Counted from the stretch's first letter, positions 25,836 to 34,605 are shown. The stretch: 64,000 nt of DNA from VAXT01 sp963827725 (GCA_963827725.1 CAWHBM010000003.1:186001-250000); one strand, 5' to 3'. Notes: generated by a model from the sequence alone, not told the origin. A program made the numbers and translations.

Positions 25836-26485
25836 TTCTCGAAACCCTCCTGCCCCACCAGGGGGACGAAACGGCACGGGACCGAGCGGACGACCGCCGG
25901 CCCCTCGGGGCTGCGGACGATCAGCTCGAGGCGCTGTCCCCAGCGCCCACCGATCGGGACGGCGAGGCGCCCGCGAGGCTCGAGCTGCTCGTAGAGCGGC
26001 TGCGGCAGAGCGGGTGCGGCGGCCGCGACCGCGATCGCGTCGTAGGGGGCGTGCTCCGGCAAGCCGACCGACCCGTCCCCGACGTGGACCTCGACCTGCT
26101 CGTACCCCGCTGCAGCGAGGTTCTTCCGGGCCTCGATCGCGAGCTCCGGGATCCGCTCGATCGTGTGCACGTCCGCGGCGAGCTCGGCCAACACTGCAGC
26201 CTGGTAGCCCGAGCCGGTGCCGACGTCGAGCACTCGCTCGCGGCCGGTGAGGCCGAGGACCTCGCAGATGCGGGCGACCATGTACGGCTGCGAGATCGTC
26301 TGCTCGTGGCCGATCGGAAGTGCGGCGTCCGCGTAAGCCTTTCGTCGCGGCGCCCCCGGGACGAAGAGCTCCCGCGGCACACGCTCCATTGCCGCCAGCA
26401 CCCGTTCGTCGACGATGTCGCGTGCGCGCAGCTGGTCGTCGACCATGCGGAGCCGCTCGGCGGAGAGGTCTTTCTCAGGCGTCAC
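25832..26485 (-). CDS. pcm: Protein-L-isoaspartate O-methyltransferase
   Basis: A 217-residue protein-repair methyltransferase acting on damaged aspartyl residues. MVDDQLRARDIVDERVLAAM, the active-site LPIGHEQTISQPYMVA and the SAM motif VLDVGTGSGYQAAVLAEL are diagnostic. GTG 26485 is chosen, giving a few residues before the conserved helix and a short overlap with the upstream phosphodiesterase. ATG 26446 is a shorter alternative. It is coupled downstream to acyP. Confidence 0.92.
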   Translation of the reverse strand: MTPEKDLSAERLRMVDDQLRARDIVDERVLAAMERVPRELFVPGAPRRKAYADAALPIGHEQTISQPYMVARICEVLGLTGRERVLDVGTGSGYQAAVLAELAADVHTIERIPELAIEARKNLAAAGYEQVEVHVGDGSVGLPEHAPYDAIAVAAAAPALPQPLYEQLEPRGRLAVPIGGRWGQRLELIVRSPEGPAVVRSVPCRFVPLVGQEGFEK

Positions 26486-27821
26486 GGTCGACGCCGAAAT
26501 GGTCGAGCACGCGCGGTGCAACGTCGACGATCCGTGCAGGCGGGGCTCCCAGGCCGACCGAGAGCATCGGCACCTCCGAGTCGCCGACCTCGAGAGAGCC
26601 ATGCGAGCCGCCGCCGACGTGGTCGCGGCCGCCGAGGTCCGCGAACTCGACGCCGGAGGCGGCCGAGACGATCAGGTCGCCCGCGTTCGGGTTCTCGAGC
26701 GCCGCCCACGCCCGCTCGAGCGCGTTCGGCTGCGAGAGGACCTCCGTCGTCCCGCTCGTCTCCCAGCCTCCTTCACCCGGGGCGAAGCGCAGCTCTTCGC
26801 CGTCGCGCTGCGCAACGGCTCCCCCGTCCTCTCGGAAGAGAACGACGTGTGGGCTTCCGTGGAGCCGCTCGGCGAGCTCCTTCGGCTCGGCGGTGCACCC
26901 CGGGAGGCGGTAGACCATCCCCGCACGGTTGGAGGCGGTCACGACCAGTTCGGCACGACGCCCGTTCCCCGGGTGGAAGAGCCTGAAGCCGGAGAACGCG
27001 TCCTCGAGGCGGGCTGACTCGTCGACCCGCGTCTGTCCGTGGTCGGAGCAGAGCAGGACCGCGTAGCGCTCGAGGAACTCGTCCGGGCCGCCTGCCGCTG
27101 CGAGCAGCGAGCCGATTGCGTGGTCGGAGCGCACGAGCGCGGCGTGTGCCGCCTCCGGGCCGGCCGCGTGCGACGCGAAGTCGTAGTCGGGCAGGTAGAA
27201 GACGAGGAAGTCGAAGCCGTCTCGCGTCACGAGCCAGCGGCCGACGACGCCCGCGTACTCGTCGACCGAGCCGCGGGCGCGGGTACGGATCGCAAGCGGC
27301 GAGCCCGTCACATCCGACTCGAAGAGGTTGTAGTAGAAGAAGCGGCGAGGGCCGAAGGCGGGGCCGATGCCGGGCACCGTCGACTCGTGCCGCGTCGGCC
27401 CGCGATAGCAGACCATGTTCACGGCACCCGTCACGAGGCCGGCGCCTTCGAGCGACTCGAAGAGCGTGACCGCATCGCGCGAGAGGTGCTGCGCGTTCAT
27501 GTTGAAGACCGCGTCGCGAAGCGCACGGGTCGGCCCGGCAGCGCGGATGGCGCTGGGCGACGAGCCGTACTCCACGAGCCGTCGCTCGCCGCGGTGGTAC
27601 CAGACGAGGTGAGGAATGCCGTGGACGTCGGGACCGACACCGGTCGCGAGGGACGAGAGGCACACCGGCGTCAGTGACGGGAAGGTCGTCACCGCCCGCC
27701 GATACTCACCGTTTTCGACGAGGAAGCGGAGCGCGGGGACGTCCTTCCGCTCGACCGCGTCTTCGAGCATCGCCGGCGTGAGGCCGTCGATGACGATCAG
27801 GACGAGCTTCTTCACCAGCAC
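26475..27821 (-). CDS. Alkaline phosphatase-superfamily nucleotide pyrophosphatase/phosphodiesterase
   Basis: A 448-residue protein of the type I phosphodiesterase/nucleotide pyrophosphatase group. The first metal aspartate is in KLVLIVIDGLTPAML and the nucleophile threonine in TTFPSLTPVCLSSL. Later ligands are in YDFASHAAGP, CSDHGQTRV and GGGSHGS. No signal peptide is seen, so it may be cytoplasmic. The start is GTG 27821, directly after the stop of the upstream membrane gene; another GTG two codons in is equally possible. Substrate unknown. Confidence 0.85.
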   Translation of the reverse strand: MLVKKLVLIVIDGLTPAMLEDAVERKDVPALRFLVENGEYRRAVTTFPSLTPVCLSSLATGVGPDVHGIPHLVWYHRGERRLVEYGSSPSAIRAAGPTRALRDAVFNMNAQHLSRDAVTLFESLEGAGLVTGAVNMVCYRGPTRHESTVPGIGPAFGPRRFFYYNLFESDVTGSPLAIRTRARGSVDEYAGVVGRWLVTRDGFDFLVFYLPDYDFASHAAGPEAAHAALVRSDHAIGSLLAAAGGPDEFLERYAVLLCSDHGQTRVDESARLEDAFSGFRLFHPGNGRRAELVVTASNRAGMVYRLPGCTAEPKELAERLHGSPHVVLFREDGGAVAQRDGEELRFAPGEGGWETSGTTEVLSQPNALERAWAALENPNAGDLIVSAASGVEFADLGGRDHVGGGSHGSLEVGDSEVPMLSVGLGAPPARIVDVAPRVLDHFGVDRDA

Positions 27822-28238
27822 CTAGTCCCGCGCGAGCGTGCGAAGTCCCGCGTACCGCTTCCCGGCCCGGCGGCGGAGGCGCATCCCGAGCGCGGGCAGG
27901 GCGAGAGCCTCCACGTATCCGACCCCAGGCACGAACGCGAGCGCCGCGACAAGCGCTGCTGCGCCGACGACCAAAAGGCCCGTTGCCGCCCGCGTGCCCC
28001 CTCGATGAAGCGCGCCGCCGACGAGCTGCAACGCGCCCAGCGCCCCGAGAACCGCGCCCACGCCTGCGCCGACGGCTTCCGCCGCATCGGCGAAGACGAT
28101 CCCGAGCGCTACCGCTACAGCCGCAGCGAGAAAGGGTGCGAGGAGGCTCCAGCGCGTTCCCGCCAGACCTGCCGCTGCCACGATTCCGAGCGCGACTCCG
28201 AGGCCTGTGAAGACACCGATCCAGTACCAGCTCCCCAT
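27822..28238 (-). CDS. Membrane protein of unknown function
   Basis: A 138-residue protein with four to five hydrophobic helices rich in glycine and alanine (LGVALGIVAAAGLAGTRW, LLAPFLAAAVAVALGIVF and others) and a basic C-terminus (RLRRRAGKRYAGLRTLARD). It leads directly into the phosphodiesterase gene with no gap, so the two are co-transcribed. No family was recognised. The region upstream (28239-28296) separates it from the divergent thioredoxin-fold gene and must hold promoters for both. Confidence 0.65.
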   Translation of the reverse strand: MGSWYWIGVFTGLGVALGIVAAAGLAGTRWSLLAPFLAAAVAVALGIVFADAAEAVGAGVGAVLGALGALQLVGGALHRGGTRAATGLLVVGAAALVAALAFVPGVGYVEALALPALGMRLRRRAGKRYAGLRTLARD

Positions 28239-28296
28239 CCCGGCCAGTGTAGTTGGAGGGCGTTTCGCCTCAGCCCATGCGGGTAGTAGATGGGTA

Positions 28297-28629
28297 ATGA
28301 ACGGTCGCTCCGGGGGGTCCGGCCGTGATCGTCGGAACCTCCTCGTGTTCTTTTCTGAGCTCCGCTCGGGCCCAGCTCGGCGGATGGACAGCCTGCTCGC
28401 TCAGCTCGCGCGCAGGGAACGCCACCGCCTGAAGGTCGCACGGGTCGACGTGGAAGAACAGCCCGAGCTCGCCCGGCGCTTCAAGGTTCGCAAGGTGCCG
28501 ACCCTGGTGCTGGTGCAGGGAAAGCGCTCAGTGGCGCGGCTCGAAGGTCGTGCGAACGCGGCCGAGATCGAGGAGCTCGTCGAGGAGCACCTCGAAGGGT
28601 TCGAATCCAACCCACGGGAAAGCTCGTAG
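28297..28629 (+). CDS. Thioredoxin-fold protein lacking the CxxC motif
   Basis: A 110-residue thioredoxin-like protein. LLVFFSELRSGPARRMDSLL occupies the active-site strand and helix, followed by LKVARVDVEEQPELARRFKVRKVPTLVL-type sequence with the cis-proline (VPT). The positions of the CxxC cysteines hold S and A (RSGPA), and the whole protein has no cysteine. It therefore cannot do dithiol chemistry and more likely binds a partner. The start ATG 28297 is the last before the conserved part; the stop lies 31 bp before the CHRD gene. Confidence 0.75.
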   Translation: MNGRSGGSGRDRRNLLVFFSELRSGPARRMDSLLAQLARRERHRLKVARVDVEEQPELARRFKVRKVPTLVLVQGKRSVARLEGRANAAEIEELVEEHLEGFESNPRESS

Positions 28630-28660
28630 AAGTGAAAGCAACCGACGGGGAGGCAGAAGC

Positions 28661-29225
28661 ATGCGCAAGTTCGCAGTTCTGATTTCCATCGTGGCCGCCG
28701 CTGGTCTGACACTCATCGCGGCCGCGGCACTGGCAGATCGCGGCAACGGCGACGGCGGCAATAGGTTCTCCGCCAGGCTGACCGGATTCCAGGAGACGCC
28801 GTCAGAGTCGACGCCCGGCAACGGTTGGTTCCGGGCCCGCATCGTCGGTGGGGACACGATCCACTACACGCTCCACTACGAGGACTTCGAAGCCGGTGAA
28901 GGCGCCACCACGGCCGCGCACATCCACTTCGGCCAGCGCGGCGTGGCCGGCGGTGTCGAGTGCATTCCTCTGCGGCGGTGGAGACAAGCCCCCGTGCACG
29001 CCGACCGAGGGGACGATCGAAGGCGACATCGACGCCGCCGACGTCATCGGCCCCGGCGTCCAGGGCATCACCGCCGGGGAGATGGCCGAGTTGATCCGCG
29101 CAATGCGGAAGGGCTACACCTATGCGAACGTCCACACGGCGACCAACGGACCCGGCCTGATCCGCGGCCAGATCAGCAAGGGCCATGGCCACGGTGGCAA
29201 CCGCGGCCGGGGTAAGGGCCGCTAG
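28661..29225 (+). CDS. Secreted CHRD-domain protein, frameshifted
   Basis: A signal peptide (LISIVAAAGLTLIAAAALA) precedes a CHRD domain. RFSARLTGFQETPS and GATTAAHIHFGQRGVAGGV are in the first frame. AFLCGGGDKPPCTPTEGTI, the glutamate-rich helix and YANVHTATNGPGLIRGQI are in the second, which ends at 29225 with a glycine/histidine-rich tail. One extra base at about 28957-28960 separates them; removing it gives a single 187-residue protein. CHRD domains are found in secreted and spore-associated proteins, with no firm function. A good ribosome site (GGGGAGG) lies about 8 bases before ATG 28661. A strong terminator follows. Confidence 0.82.
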
Positions 29226-29249
29226 TCCTTAGCAAGCCGCTTTCGCTCT

Positions 29250-29286
29250 GAAGAGCCCGGTCTAGCGGCCGGGCTCTTCTCTTTCA
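29250..29286. terminator. Bidirectional intrinsic terminator between CHRD and E2 genes
   Basis: A perfect 11-bp stem, GAAGAGCCCGG paired with CCGGGCTCTTC around the 8-base loop TCTAGCGG, followed by TCTTTC on the plus strand and preceded by TTTCGCTCT. It lies exactly between the convergent ends of the CHRD gene and the E2 gene, so it can end both transcripts. Confidence 0.85.
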
Positions 29287-30381
29287 GGCGACGGTTCCCT
29301 CGAGCCGGCGGATGACCGCAAGCCCGAACTCCGCGGCGCGCGCGCCGTCGACGACGCGATGGTCGAACGTGAGCGAGACGTGGCCGGTCCGCGCGACGGC
29401 GAGTCCGCCGTCGCGAACGACCGGCCGCTCCTCGATGCGCCCGATGCTGAGGATCGCCACCTCGGGATGGTTGACGATCGGCGTCTGGAAGAGGCCGGCG
29501 AGCTTGCCGGCGCTCGTGACGGTGAAGGTCGAGCCGCGCAACTCTTCCGGCTTGAGACTCCCTGCGCGGGCACCCTCCGCCAGCCGGGCAACCTCGGCCG
29601 CAAGCTCGTCGATCGAGGCCGTGTCGCAGTTGCGGACGACCGGGACGACGAGCCCCTCGTCGGTCTGCACGGCAACGCCGAGGTCGTACCGCTCGAGGTA
29701 GACGATCTCGGCGCCTTCGAGCCGGGCGTTCAACTCGGGGAACTCCTTGAGCGACTCCGCGGCGCTCTTGAGCACGGTCGGCAGCAACAGCTTGAGGTCG
29801 AGCCCGCCGAAGTTGCACTCCTCGACCCACGTCACGGCCGGCACCTCCCGGTGCGCGCGAGCCATGTGCTCGGCGATCACCCGGCGAATGCCTCTGAGCG
29901 GCTCGCGGCGTCCCTCCGAGCCATGTCCAGGGGTCTGACCCCCGGACGTGGCCGCTGCGCGCACGTCCGCTTCGGTCACGCGTCCCTGCTGGCCGGTGCC
30001 GGCCAGCGCTTCGAGGTCTACGTCGAGCTCTTGAGCGAGCCGCCGTACGAGCGGCGTTGCGCGGACACGTCCAGTCTCGCCATGTCCAGGGGTCTGACCC
30101 CCGGACGTGGCCGAAGGGGCCTGGGGCTGTGGAGAAGTGGCGCCGTCGCCCCCGATCACGACGAGGATCGTGCCGACCGCGACGACGGTGCCCTCTTCGA
30201 CGAGGATGCTCGCGACCTTCCCGGCGGCCGGAGACGGGATCTCGACGGTCGTCTTGTCCGTCTGGATCTCGACGAGCGGCTGGTCCTCCGCGATCTCGTC
30301 CCCTTCGGAAACGAGCCAACGGGCGACCTCGCCTTCGGTCAGGCCTTCGCCGAGGTCGGGAAGCTTGAACTCGTAGGCCAC
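29284..30381 (-). CDS. Dihydrolipoamide acyltransferase (E2) of a 2-oxoacid dehydrogenase complex
   Basis: A 365-residue E2. The lipoyl domain (residues about 1-80) has the modified lysine in VEIQTDKTTVEIPSPAAG. The E1/E3-binding domain has RATPLVRRLAQELDVDLEAL and GRVTEADV. The catalytic domain ends with SLTFDHRVVDGARAAEFG (HRxxDG). Each of the two linkers joining these domains contains the same peptide SGGQTPGHG, encoded by an identical 33-bp palindromic repeat. The start is GTG 30381. E1 genes lie upstream with a HIRAN-domain gene between; no E3 is in the window. Pyruvate or a branched-chain oxoacid are the likely substrates. Confidence 0.92.
   Translation of the reverse strand: MAYEFKLPDLGEGLTEGEVARWLVSEGDEIAEDQPLVEIQTDKTTVEIPSPAAGKVASILVEEGTVVAVGTILVVIGGDGATSPQPQAPSATSGGQTPGHGETGRVRATPLVRRLAQELDVDLEALAGTGQQGRVTEADVRAAATSGGQTPGHGSEGRREPLRGIRRVIAEHMARAHREVPAVTWVEECNFGGLDLKLLLPTVLKSAAESLKEFPELNARLEGAEIVYLERYDLGVAVQTDEGLVVPVVRNCDTASIDELAAEVARLAEGARAGSLKPEELRGSTFTVTSAGKLAGLFQTPIVNHPEVAILSIGRIEERPVVRDGGLAVARTGHVSLTFDHRVVDGARAAEFGLAVIRRLEGTVA
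29921..29953. repeat. 33-bp palindromic repeat inside the E2 gene, copy 1
   Basis: The core GGGGTCTGACCCC is flanked by near-complementary CCATGTCCA and GGACGTGGCC, so the whole unit folds into a hairpin. It is identical over 33 bases to the copy at 30080-30112. Here it lies in the linker between the E1/E3-binding and catalytic domains of E2 and is translated without breaking the frame. Confidence 0.85.
30080..30112. repeat. 33-bp palindromic repeat inside the E2 gene, copy 2
   Basis: Identical to the copy at 29921-29953. It lies in the linker between the lipoyl and E1/E3-binding domains of E2, in the same reading frame as the first copy, giving the same peptide. The sequence between the two copies is the binding domain and is not itself repeated, so this is not a simple local tandem duplication. 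Confidence 0.85.
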
Positions 30382-30392
30382 CGCGGCGGAAT

Positions 30393-30781
30393 CTATCGGG
30401 GGCGGCCGACCCAGGCGTCGGCCGGGGCGATGAGGACGCGCAGGCCGCCCTCGACCCGCCAGAGCGAGACGGCCTGTTCGTCCCCCGCCAGCTGCGGCGC
30501 GGTCTCCCGACGGGACATAGCCGAGCTGGAGCGTTCGCTCTTCGTTCCAGACCGCGACGGCGTTCGAGTCGTGCGGGTTGTCGGGCTCGGGCACGAGGGC
30601 GAGCGCACGGCCGGGCTCGAACGAGGGGTCCTCGAGCGACTCGGGCCGAAAGGAAACGCCGGCGACCGGGACGACGAGAATCGCAGGGTCTTCCCAGCGC
30701 ACGACCTCGCCCGTCGCGGCGTCCCGGATCCGATAGCCCGACTCGGGCGCGCTCGAGCAGCAGGCGGAGGCGCTCGCTCAG
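30393..30781 (-). CDS. HIRAN-domain protein, frameshifted
   Basis: The middle part reads VPVAGVSFRPESLEDPSFEP, RALALVPEPDNPHDSNAVAV and RTLQLGYVP, a HIRAN domain, which in other proteins binds single-stranded DNA ends. After YVP the frame breaks; deleting one base at about 30507-30512 continues as RETAPQLAGDEQAVSLW and ends at 30393. The N-terminus is also unclear: a CTG at 30781 (CTGA with the E1-beta stop) begins SERLRLLLERA, which would join the domain after another one-base correction near 30755, while GTG 30702 is the first usual start in frame. Its place between E1-beta and E2 is odd and may be incidental. Confidence 0.65.
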
Positions 30782-31752
30782 AACTCGAGCAGCCGCTCGA
30801 CGGCGTCCACGACCCGCTCGACCGAGGGCATGTACGCATCCTCGATCTGCCAGTACGGGTAGGGCACGTCGTAGCCGGTCACCCGCAGCACCGGTCCCCG
30901 CAGATCGAGCATCGCCTTCTCGGCGAGGATCGCCGCGAGCTCGGCTCCGTAGCCGGCGGTTCGCGGCGCCTCCTGGATGATCACGACCCGCCCGGTCTTG
31001 CCTGCGGCAGCGAGCAGCGCCTCCTCGTCGAGGGGCTTCAGCGTCCGGATGTCGAGGATCTCGACGCTCGCGCGCCCGTCGAGCGAATCGGCGGCCTGCT
31101 CGGCGAGCGGCACCATCGAGCCGTAGGCGACGAGCGTGACGTCGTCGCCCTGCCGCACGGTCCTCGCCTGGCCAAGCGGGACGACGTGCTCGCCCTCGGG
31201 AACCTCGCCGCGCATCGTCCGGTAGTGGAGCTTGGGCTCGAAGATGACGACCGGATCGGGATCGCGAATTGCCGCCGCCAGCAGGCCTTTTGCGTCGCTC
31301 GGGGTAGACGGGATCGCGACCTTCACTCCCGGCGTGTGCACGTAGTAGGCCTCCGGCGAGTCGTCGTGCAGCTCGGGCGCACGCACGCCGCCCCCGTACG
31401 GCATCCGCACCGTGATCGGGAACTCCATCTTCCCGCCGGTGCGCCAGCGGTAGCGGCCCACGTGCGTGATCAGCTGGTCGAGCGACGGATAGCTGAAAGC
31501 GTCGTACTGCATCTCGCAGACCGGGCGATAGCCGGCCATGCACAGCCCGACCGCGGTGCCCATGATCCCCGCCTCGGCGAGCGGGGTGTCGACGCAGCGG
31601 TCGGGGCCGTACTTGTCGAGGAGCCCCGCGGTCGCGCGGAAGACACCGCCCACACGGCCGACGTCCTGGCCCATGACCATCACGTCCTCGTCACGTCCGA
31701 GCTCGACGTGGAAGCAGTCGTTGATCGCCTCGAGCAAGGTGAGCTCACTCAC
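30778..31752 (-). CDS. 2-oxoacid dehydrogenase E1 component, beta subunit
   Basis: A 324-residue thiamine-diphosphate enzyme subunit. SELTLLEAINDCFHVEL, VMGQDVGRVGGVFRATAGL, DTPLAEAGIMGTAVGLCMAGYRPVCE and YDAFSYPSLDQL are typical of E1-beta. With E1-alpha it decarboxylates the 2-oxoacid and loads the acyl group on E2 lipoamide. The start GTG 31752 (SELTLL) overlaps the E1-alpha stop by 8 bases; the frame is open further upstream. The end overlaps the likely start of the HIRAN gene. Confidence 0.92.
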   Translation of the reverse strand: MSELTLLEAINDCFHVELGRDEDVMVMGQDVGRVGGVFRATAGLLDKYGPDRCVDTPLAEAGIMGTAVGLCMAGYRPVCEMQYDAFSYPSLDQLITHVGRYRWRTGGKMEFPITVRMPYGGGVRAPELHDDSPEAYYVHTPGVKVAIPSTPSDAKGLLAAAIRDPDPVVIFEPKLHYRTMRGEVPEGEHVVPLGQARTVRQGDDVTLVAYGSMVPLAEQAADSLDGRASVEILDIRTLKPLDEEALLAAAGKTGRVVIIQEAPRTAGYGAELAAILAEKAMLDLRGPVLRVTGYDVPYPYWQIEDAYMPSVERVVDAVERLLEF

Positions 31753-32812
31753 CGAGGACCCTCCGTAGCTCGGCGAGATCGGTCTCGAACGACGCGGGTG
31801 GGTCGACGAGAGCATGGTCGAAGACGAGCGACGAATCCGCAGGCGACTCGGCCTCCGCCGCTGCGATCCCGTCGCGCATCGCCTCCATGGCCTCTCCGCG
31901 GATCGAATCGGCCATCTCGTCCGTCAGGATGCCCGCACGCCGCAGATAACCCTCGTAGCGGCCGACGCATTCCTTCTTTTTCTCCTCCTCGACGCGCTCG
32001 AGATCGATGTAGGCCCTCGGATCGTCGGCGGTGGCGTGCGGCGCGGCGCGGTAGCTCACGGCCTCGATGAAGGTCGGCCCTTCTCCCGCCCGCGCTCGCG
32101 CAACGGCCTCGCGCGTGGCCTCGTAGACGGCGAGGACGTCGAGCCCGTCCACCCGCAGGCCGGGCATCCCGTACCCGACCGCCTTGTCGGCGAGCGTCTC
32201 CGCGCGGGTCTGCGCCTCGACCGGTGTCGAGATCGCCCAGCCGTTGTTGTTGCAGAACAGGACGAGTGGCGCGCGCATGACGGCCGCGAAGTTCGCGCCC
32301 TCGTGGAACGAGCCTTCCGAGGTCGCGCCGTCGCCGAAATAGACGATCGCGCATGCCTTCTCACCGCGCAGCCGCTTGCCCCAGGCGAGCCCGGCCGCGT
32401 GCGGAACGTGCGTCCCGATCGGCACGCAGATCGATGCGACGTTGTACTCCGCCGGGTTCCACCAACCGGCGGGATGGCCGCGCCACCAGGAGAGCACCGT
32501 CGAGGCCGGCAGCCCGCGCAGGAGGCCGATCGCGGACTCGCGATAGCTGGGAAAGATCCAGTCCGCGTCCTCGAGCGCGTAGGCCGAGCCCGCCTGCATC
32601 GCCTCGTGGTTCCAGAAGATCGCGTAGGTGCCGATGCGGCCCTGGCTGTGGTAGACGACCGAGCGCTCGTCGTAGGTGCGCAGGAGGACGAGGTCGCGGT
32701 AGAGCTCGACCAGGTCGTGGTCGGTGAGCCCCTCGACTTCGCCGTCCGGCACCGCGTCGCCGTCTCCGATCACACGCCGGAGATCACGCTCAGCAGGGAG
32801 AACCTGGGCCAT
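31745..32812 (-). CDS. 2-oxoacid dehydrogenase E1 component, alpha subunit
   Basis: A 355-residue subunit that binds thiamine diphosphate by the GDGATSEGSFHEGANFAAV...NNN motif. LVELYRDLVLLRTYDERSV, NHEAMQAGSAYAL, PSYRESAIGLLRGLP and HATADDPRAY are further family features. The long N-terminal segment and the sequence resemble acetoin/branched-chain and pyruvate E1-alpha proteins, so the exact substrate stays open. ATG 32812 overlaps the stop of the upstream membrane gene as TAATG. Confidence 0.92.
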   Translation of the reverse strand: MAQVLPAERDLRRVIGDGDAVPDGEVEGLTDHDLVELYRDLVLLRTYDERSVVYHSQGRIGTYAIFWNHEAMQAGSAYALEDADWIFPSYRESAIGLLRGLPASTVLSWWRGHPAGWWNPAEYNVASICVPIGTHVPHAAGLAWGKRLRGEKACAIVYFGDGATSEGSFHEGANFAAVMRAPLVLFCNNNGWAISTPVEAQTRAETLADKAVGYGMPGLRVDGLDVLAVYEATREAVARARAGEGPTFIEAVSYRAAPHATADDPRAYIDLERVEEEKKKECVGRYEGYLRRAGILTDEMADSIRGEAMEAMRDGIAAAEAESPADSSLVFDHALVDPPASFETDLAELRRVLGE

Positions 32813-33414
32813 TACGGCCCCGAATCTACCTCAGCCGCCGTGCGCCGGACCAGCACGGCAAGGAGGGCGAGCGCCCCAATCACGGCCGACACGCCGATCG
32901 CCTCGAGGACGACCCCGCCCCCGCCGGACGCCGCCGCGACGACGAGGACCACTGCCCCCAGGGCCATGGCCCCGACGGTGAGCGCCGCGAGTTTGGCGAG
33001 GCGCAGCTCGACGAGGCCCGGTGCGGTCCAGGCCGGCACACGCCGTTCGATCGACCAGAAGGCGAGCTCCGCAACCAGGACGAATGCTCCCGCGTACAGG
33101 GGAGCAAACTCGTCGAGTGCCGGCCCCTGGGCTACGAACAGGACCGTGTACTCCCCGCCGAGGGCGGCGAGCGCCCAACCGAGGGCCGGCCCCGAGCGAG
33201 CAGCGAGCCCGACCGCCAGCAGCGTCACGGCGAGCCCGCCGAGCGCCAGCGCGAGCCACCACAGCTCGATGTCCTGCACCGCGGGATACGTCGCCAGACC
33301 AAAAGCCGCCGCGAACGCGGCGATCCCGGTGGCTAGACGCGCACGACTCGGGCGTGGCGCCTGAATGCCCTCACCTCCTCCACCATCGCCTCCAGCGGCA
33401 CACCTTCGCGCCAT
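32812..33414 (-). CDS. Multi-helix membrane protein of unknown function
   Basis: About five membrane helices fill the product, from ATGIAAFAAAFGLATYP onwards, including LGGEYTVLFVAQGPALDEFAPLYAGAF. Its place after DUF58 is where many genomes keep a transglutaminase-like gene, but no catalytic CHD residues are visible. The start is uncertain: ATG 33414 gives 200 residues and an 82-bp overlap with DUF58, while the hydrophobic part begins near the DUF58 stop at 33333, where no usual start is in frame. Its stop overlaps the E1-alpha start. Confidence 0.6.
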   Translation of the reverse strand: MARRCAAGGDGGGGEGIQAPRPSRARLATGIAAFAAAFGLATYPAVQDIELWWLALALGGLAVTLLAVGLAARSGPALGWALAALGGEYTVLFVAQGPALDEFAPLYAGAFVLVAELAFWSIERRVPAWTAPGLVELRLAKLAALTVGAMALGAVVLVVAAASGGGGVVLEAIGVSAVIGALALLAVLVRRTAAEVDSGP

Positions 33415-34605
33415 TCGACGATCGGCACGCCGAGCGACGCGTACTGCGAGCGAAGCGCTTCCCGGCGGAGACGCCAGAGCCGGTAGGCAAGCCGCTCGGT
33501 CTCGGTCTCGCCCTCGCTCGACGAACGGGAACGGCGAGAGCTCGATCACCGCCAGGTCGAAGCCGCGAGCCGGAAGGTCGAGCAGGGCGCGAACGGCCCG
33601 CTCGTCGAGCAGCGGGCTGAGGGCGATCACGAGAGCGCGCGGGGGCAGGGTCCGGGTCGGGATGACGTCGAGGTCCTTCCACGCGTAGCTGAGCAGGATC
33701 TGGGCGTCGAGCAGCGAGTCGACGATCCGGTAGAGCTGCGTCGTCCCGCTCGTCACCGTCAGCCAGTTGAGGACGCCGCCGAACGACACGAGGCCGACGC
33801 GGTCCTTCTCCTTCAGATAGTGCGTCGCGAACGAGGCCGCGGCGCGGACGCCGAGGTCGAGCGTTCCGGTATCGCTGCGTCTCGCCTCGGCGAACGTGTC
33901 GAGGAAGAGGACGACGTCGGTGTTGCGCTCGGGATGCGCCTCGTTCACCCACGGGGCGCCCCGCTTCGCGGTGGCCCGCCAGTTGACCCGCCGAATGCGA
34001 TCGCCGGTCGTGAACGGCCGCAGGTCGGCGAACTCGATCCCCTCGCCGCGATGACGCGCGACCTGGTTCCCGGAATACACCTGCGTGTCGAGGGGCTGCA
34101 AGAGCCGCGCGAGCGTCTCTCCGCTGGGGTAGACCTTGAGCCGCCGAGGCTCGCCGACGGATCCTTCGAACACGAGCAAGCCGAACGCGTCACGTGCGCG
34201 CCAGAGGGCTTCGCCAACCTCGTAGGTGCCCCAGTGAGCGCAACGGAGGGGGACGTGAAGCTCTCGCCGCTCGCGCGCGCCGAGACGGATCAAGAGCGGA
34301 TTCGGCTCTTCCGCGACGAGCCCGTCGGGAAGCCTCACGAGGAGCTCGAGGCGCCCAACGGCCTTCTCGGCGACGAGCTCGAGGTCGAGGCCGACGTGCC
34401 GGTCCTCGAGCTGACGCTCCCGGTCGAGCTCGACCTGCATCTTGAGCTGAGGAGGCCGAGCGAGAACGAGCCCGACTCCGACGAGGACGGCAAACGGCGC
34501 CGCTAGAGCGGCGAGCTCCGGACGTCCGAACGCCAGCGCCCCGATCAGGCCGAGCCCCGCGAGCGCCGGATACACGCGAAGCTTCGCCGTCGCGGCGCGG
34601 GTCAC
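33333..34605 (-). CDS. DUF58 (vWA-like) membrane-associated protein, frameshifted
   Basis: Two membrane helices at the N-terminus are followed by a region with the DUF58 signature GIEFADLRPFTTGDRIRRVNW and a vWA-like domain (TDVVLFLDTFAEAR). After ELSPFPFVE the frame shifts. Removing one base at about 33516-33522 continues as EGETETERLAYRLWRLRREAL and ends with RRHARVVRV at 33333, giving a protein of roughly 424 residues. DUF58 proteins usually work with MoxR ATPases in assembling or activating protein complexes. The start GTG 34605 overlaps the moxR stop as GTGA. Confidence 0.85.

Noticed and set aside
29359..32070. Very long plus-strand open frame opposite the E1/E2 genes
   Set aside because: Its translation is antisense to well-supported enzymes and has the arginine/valine/aspartate bias of mirror frames in GC-rich DNA.
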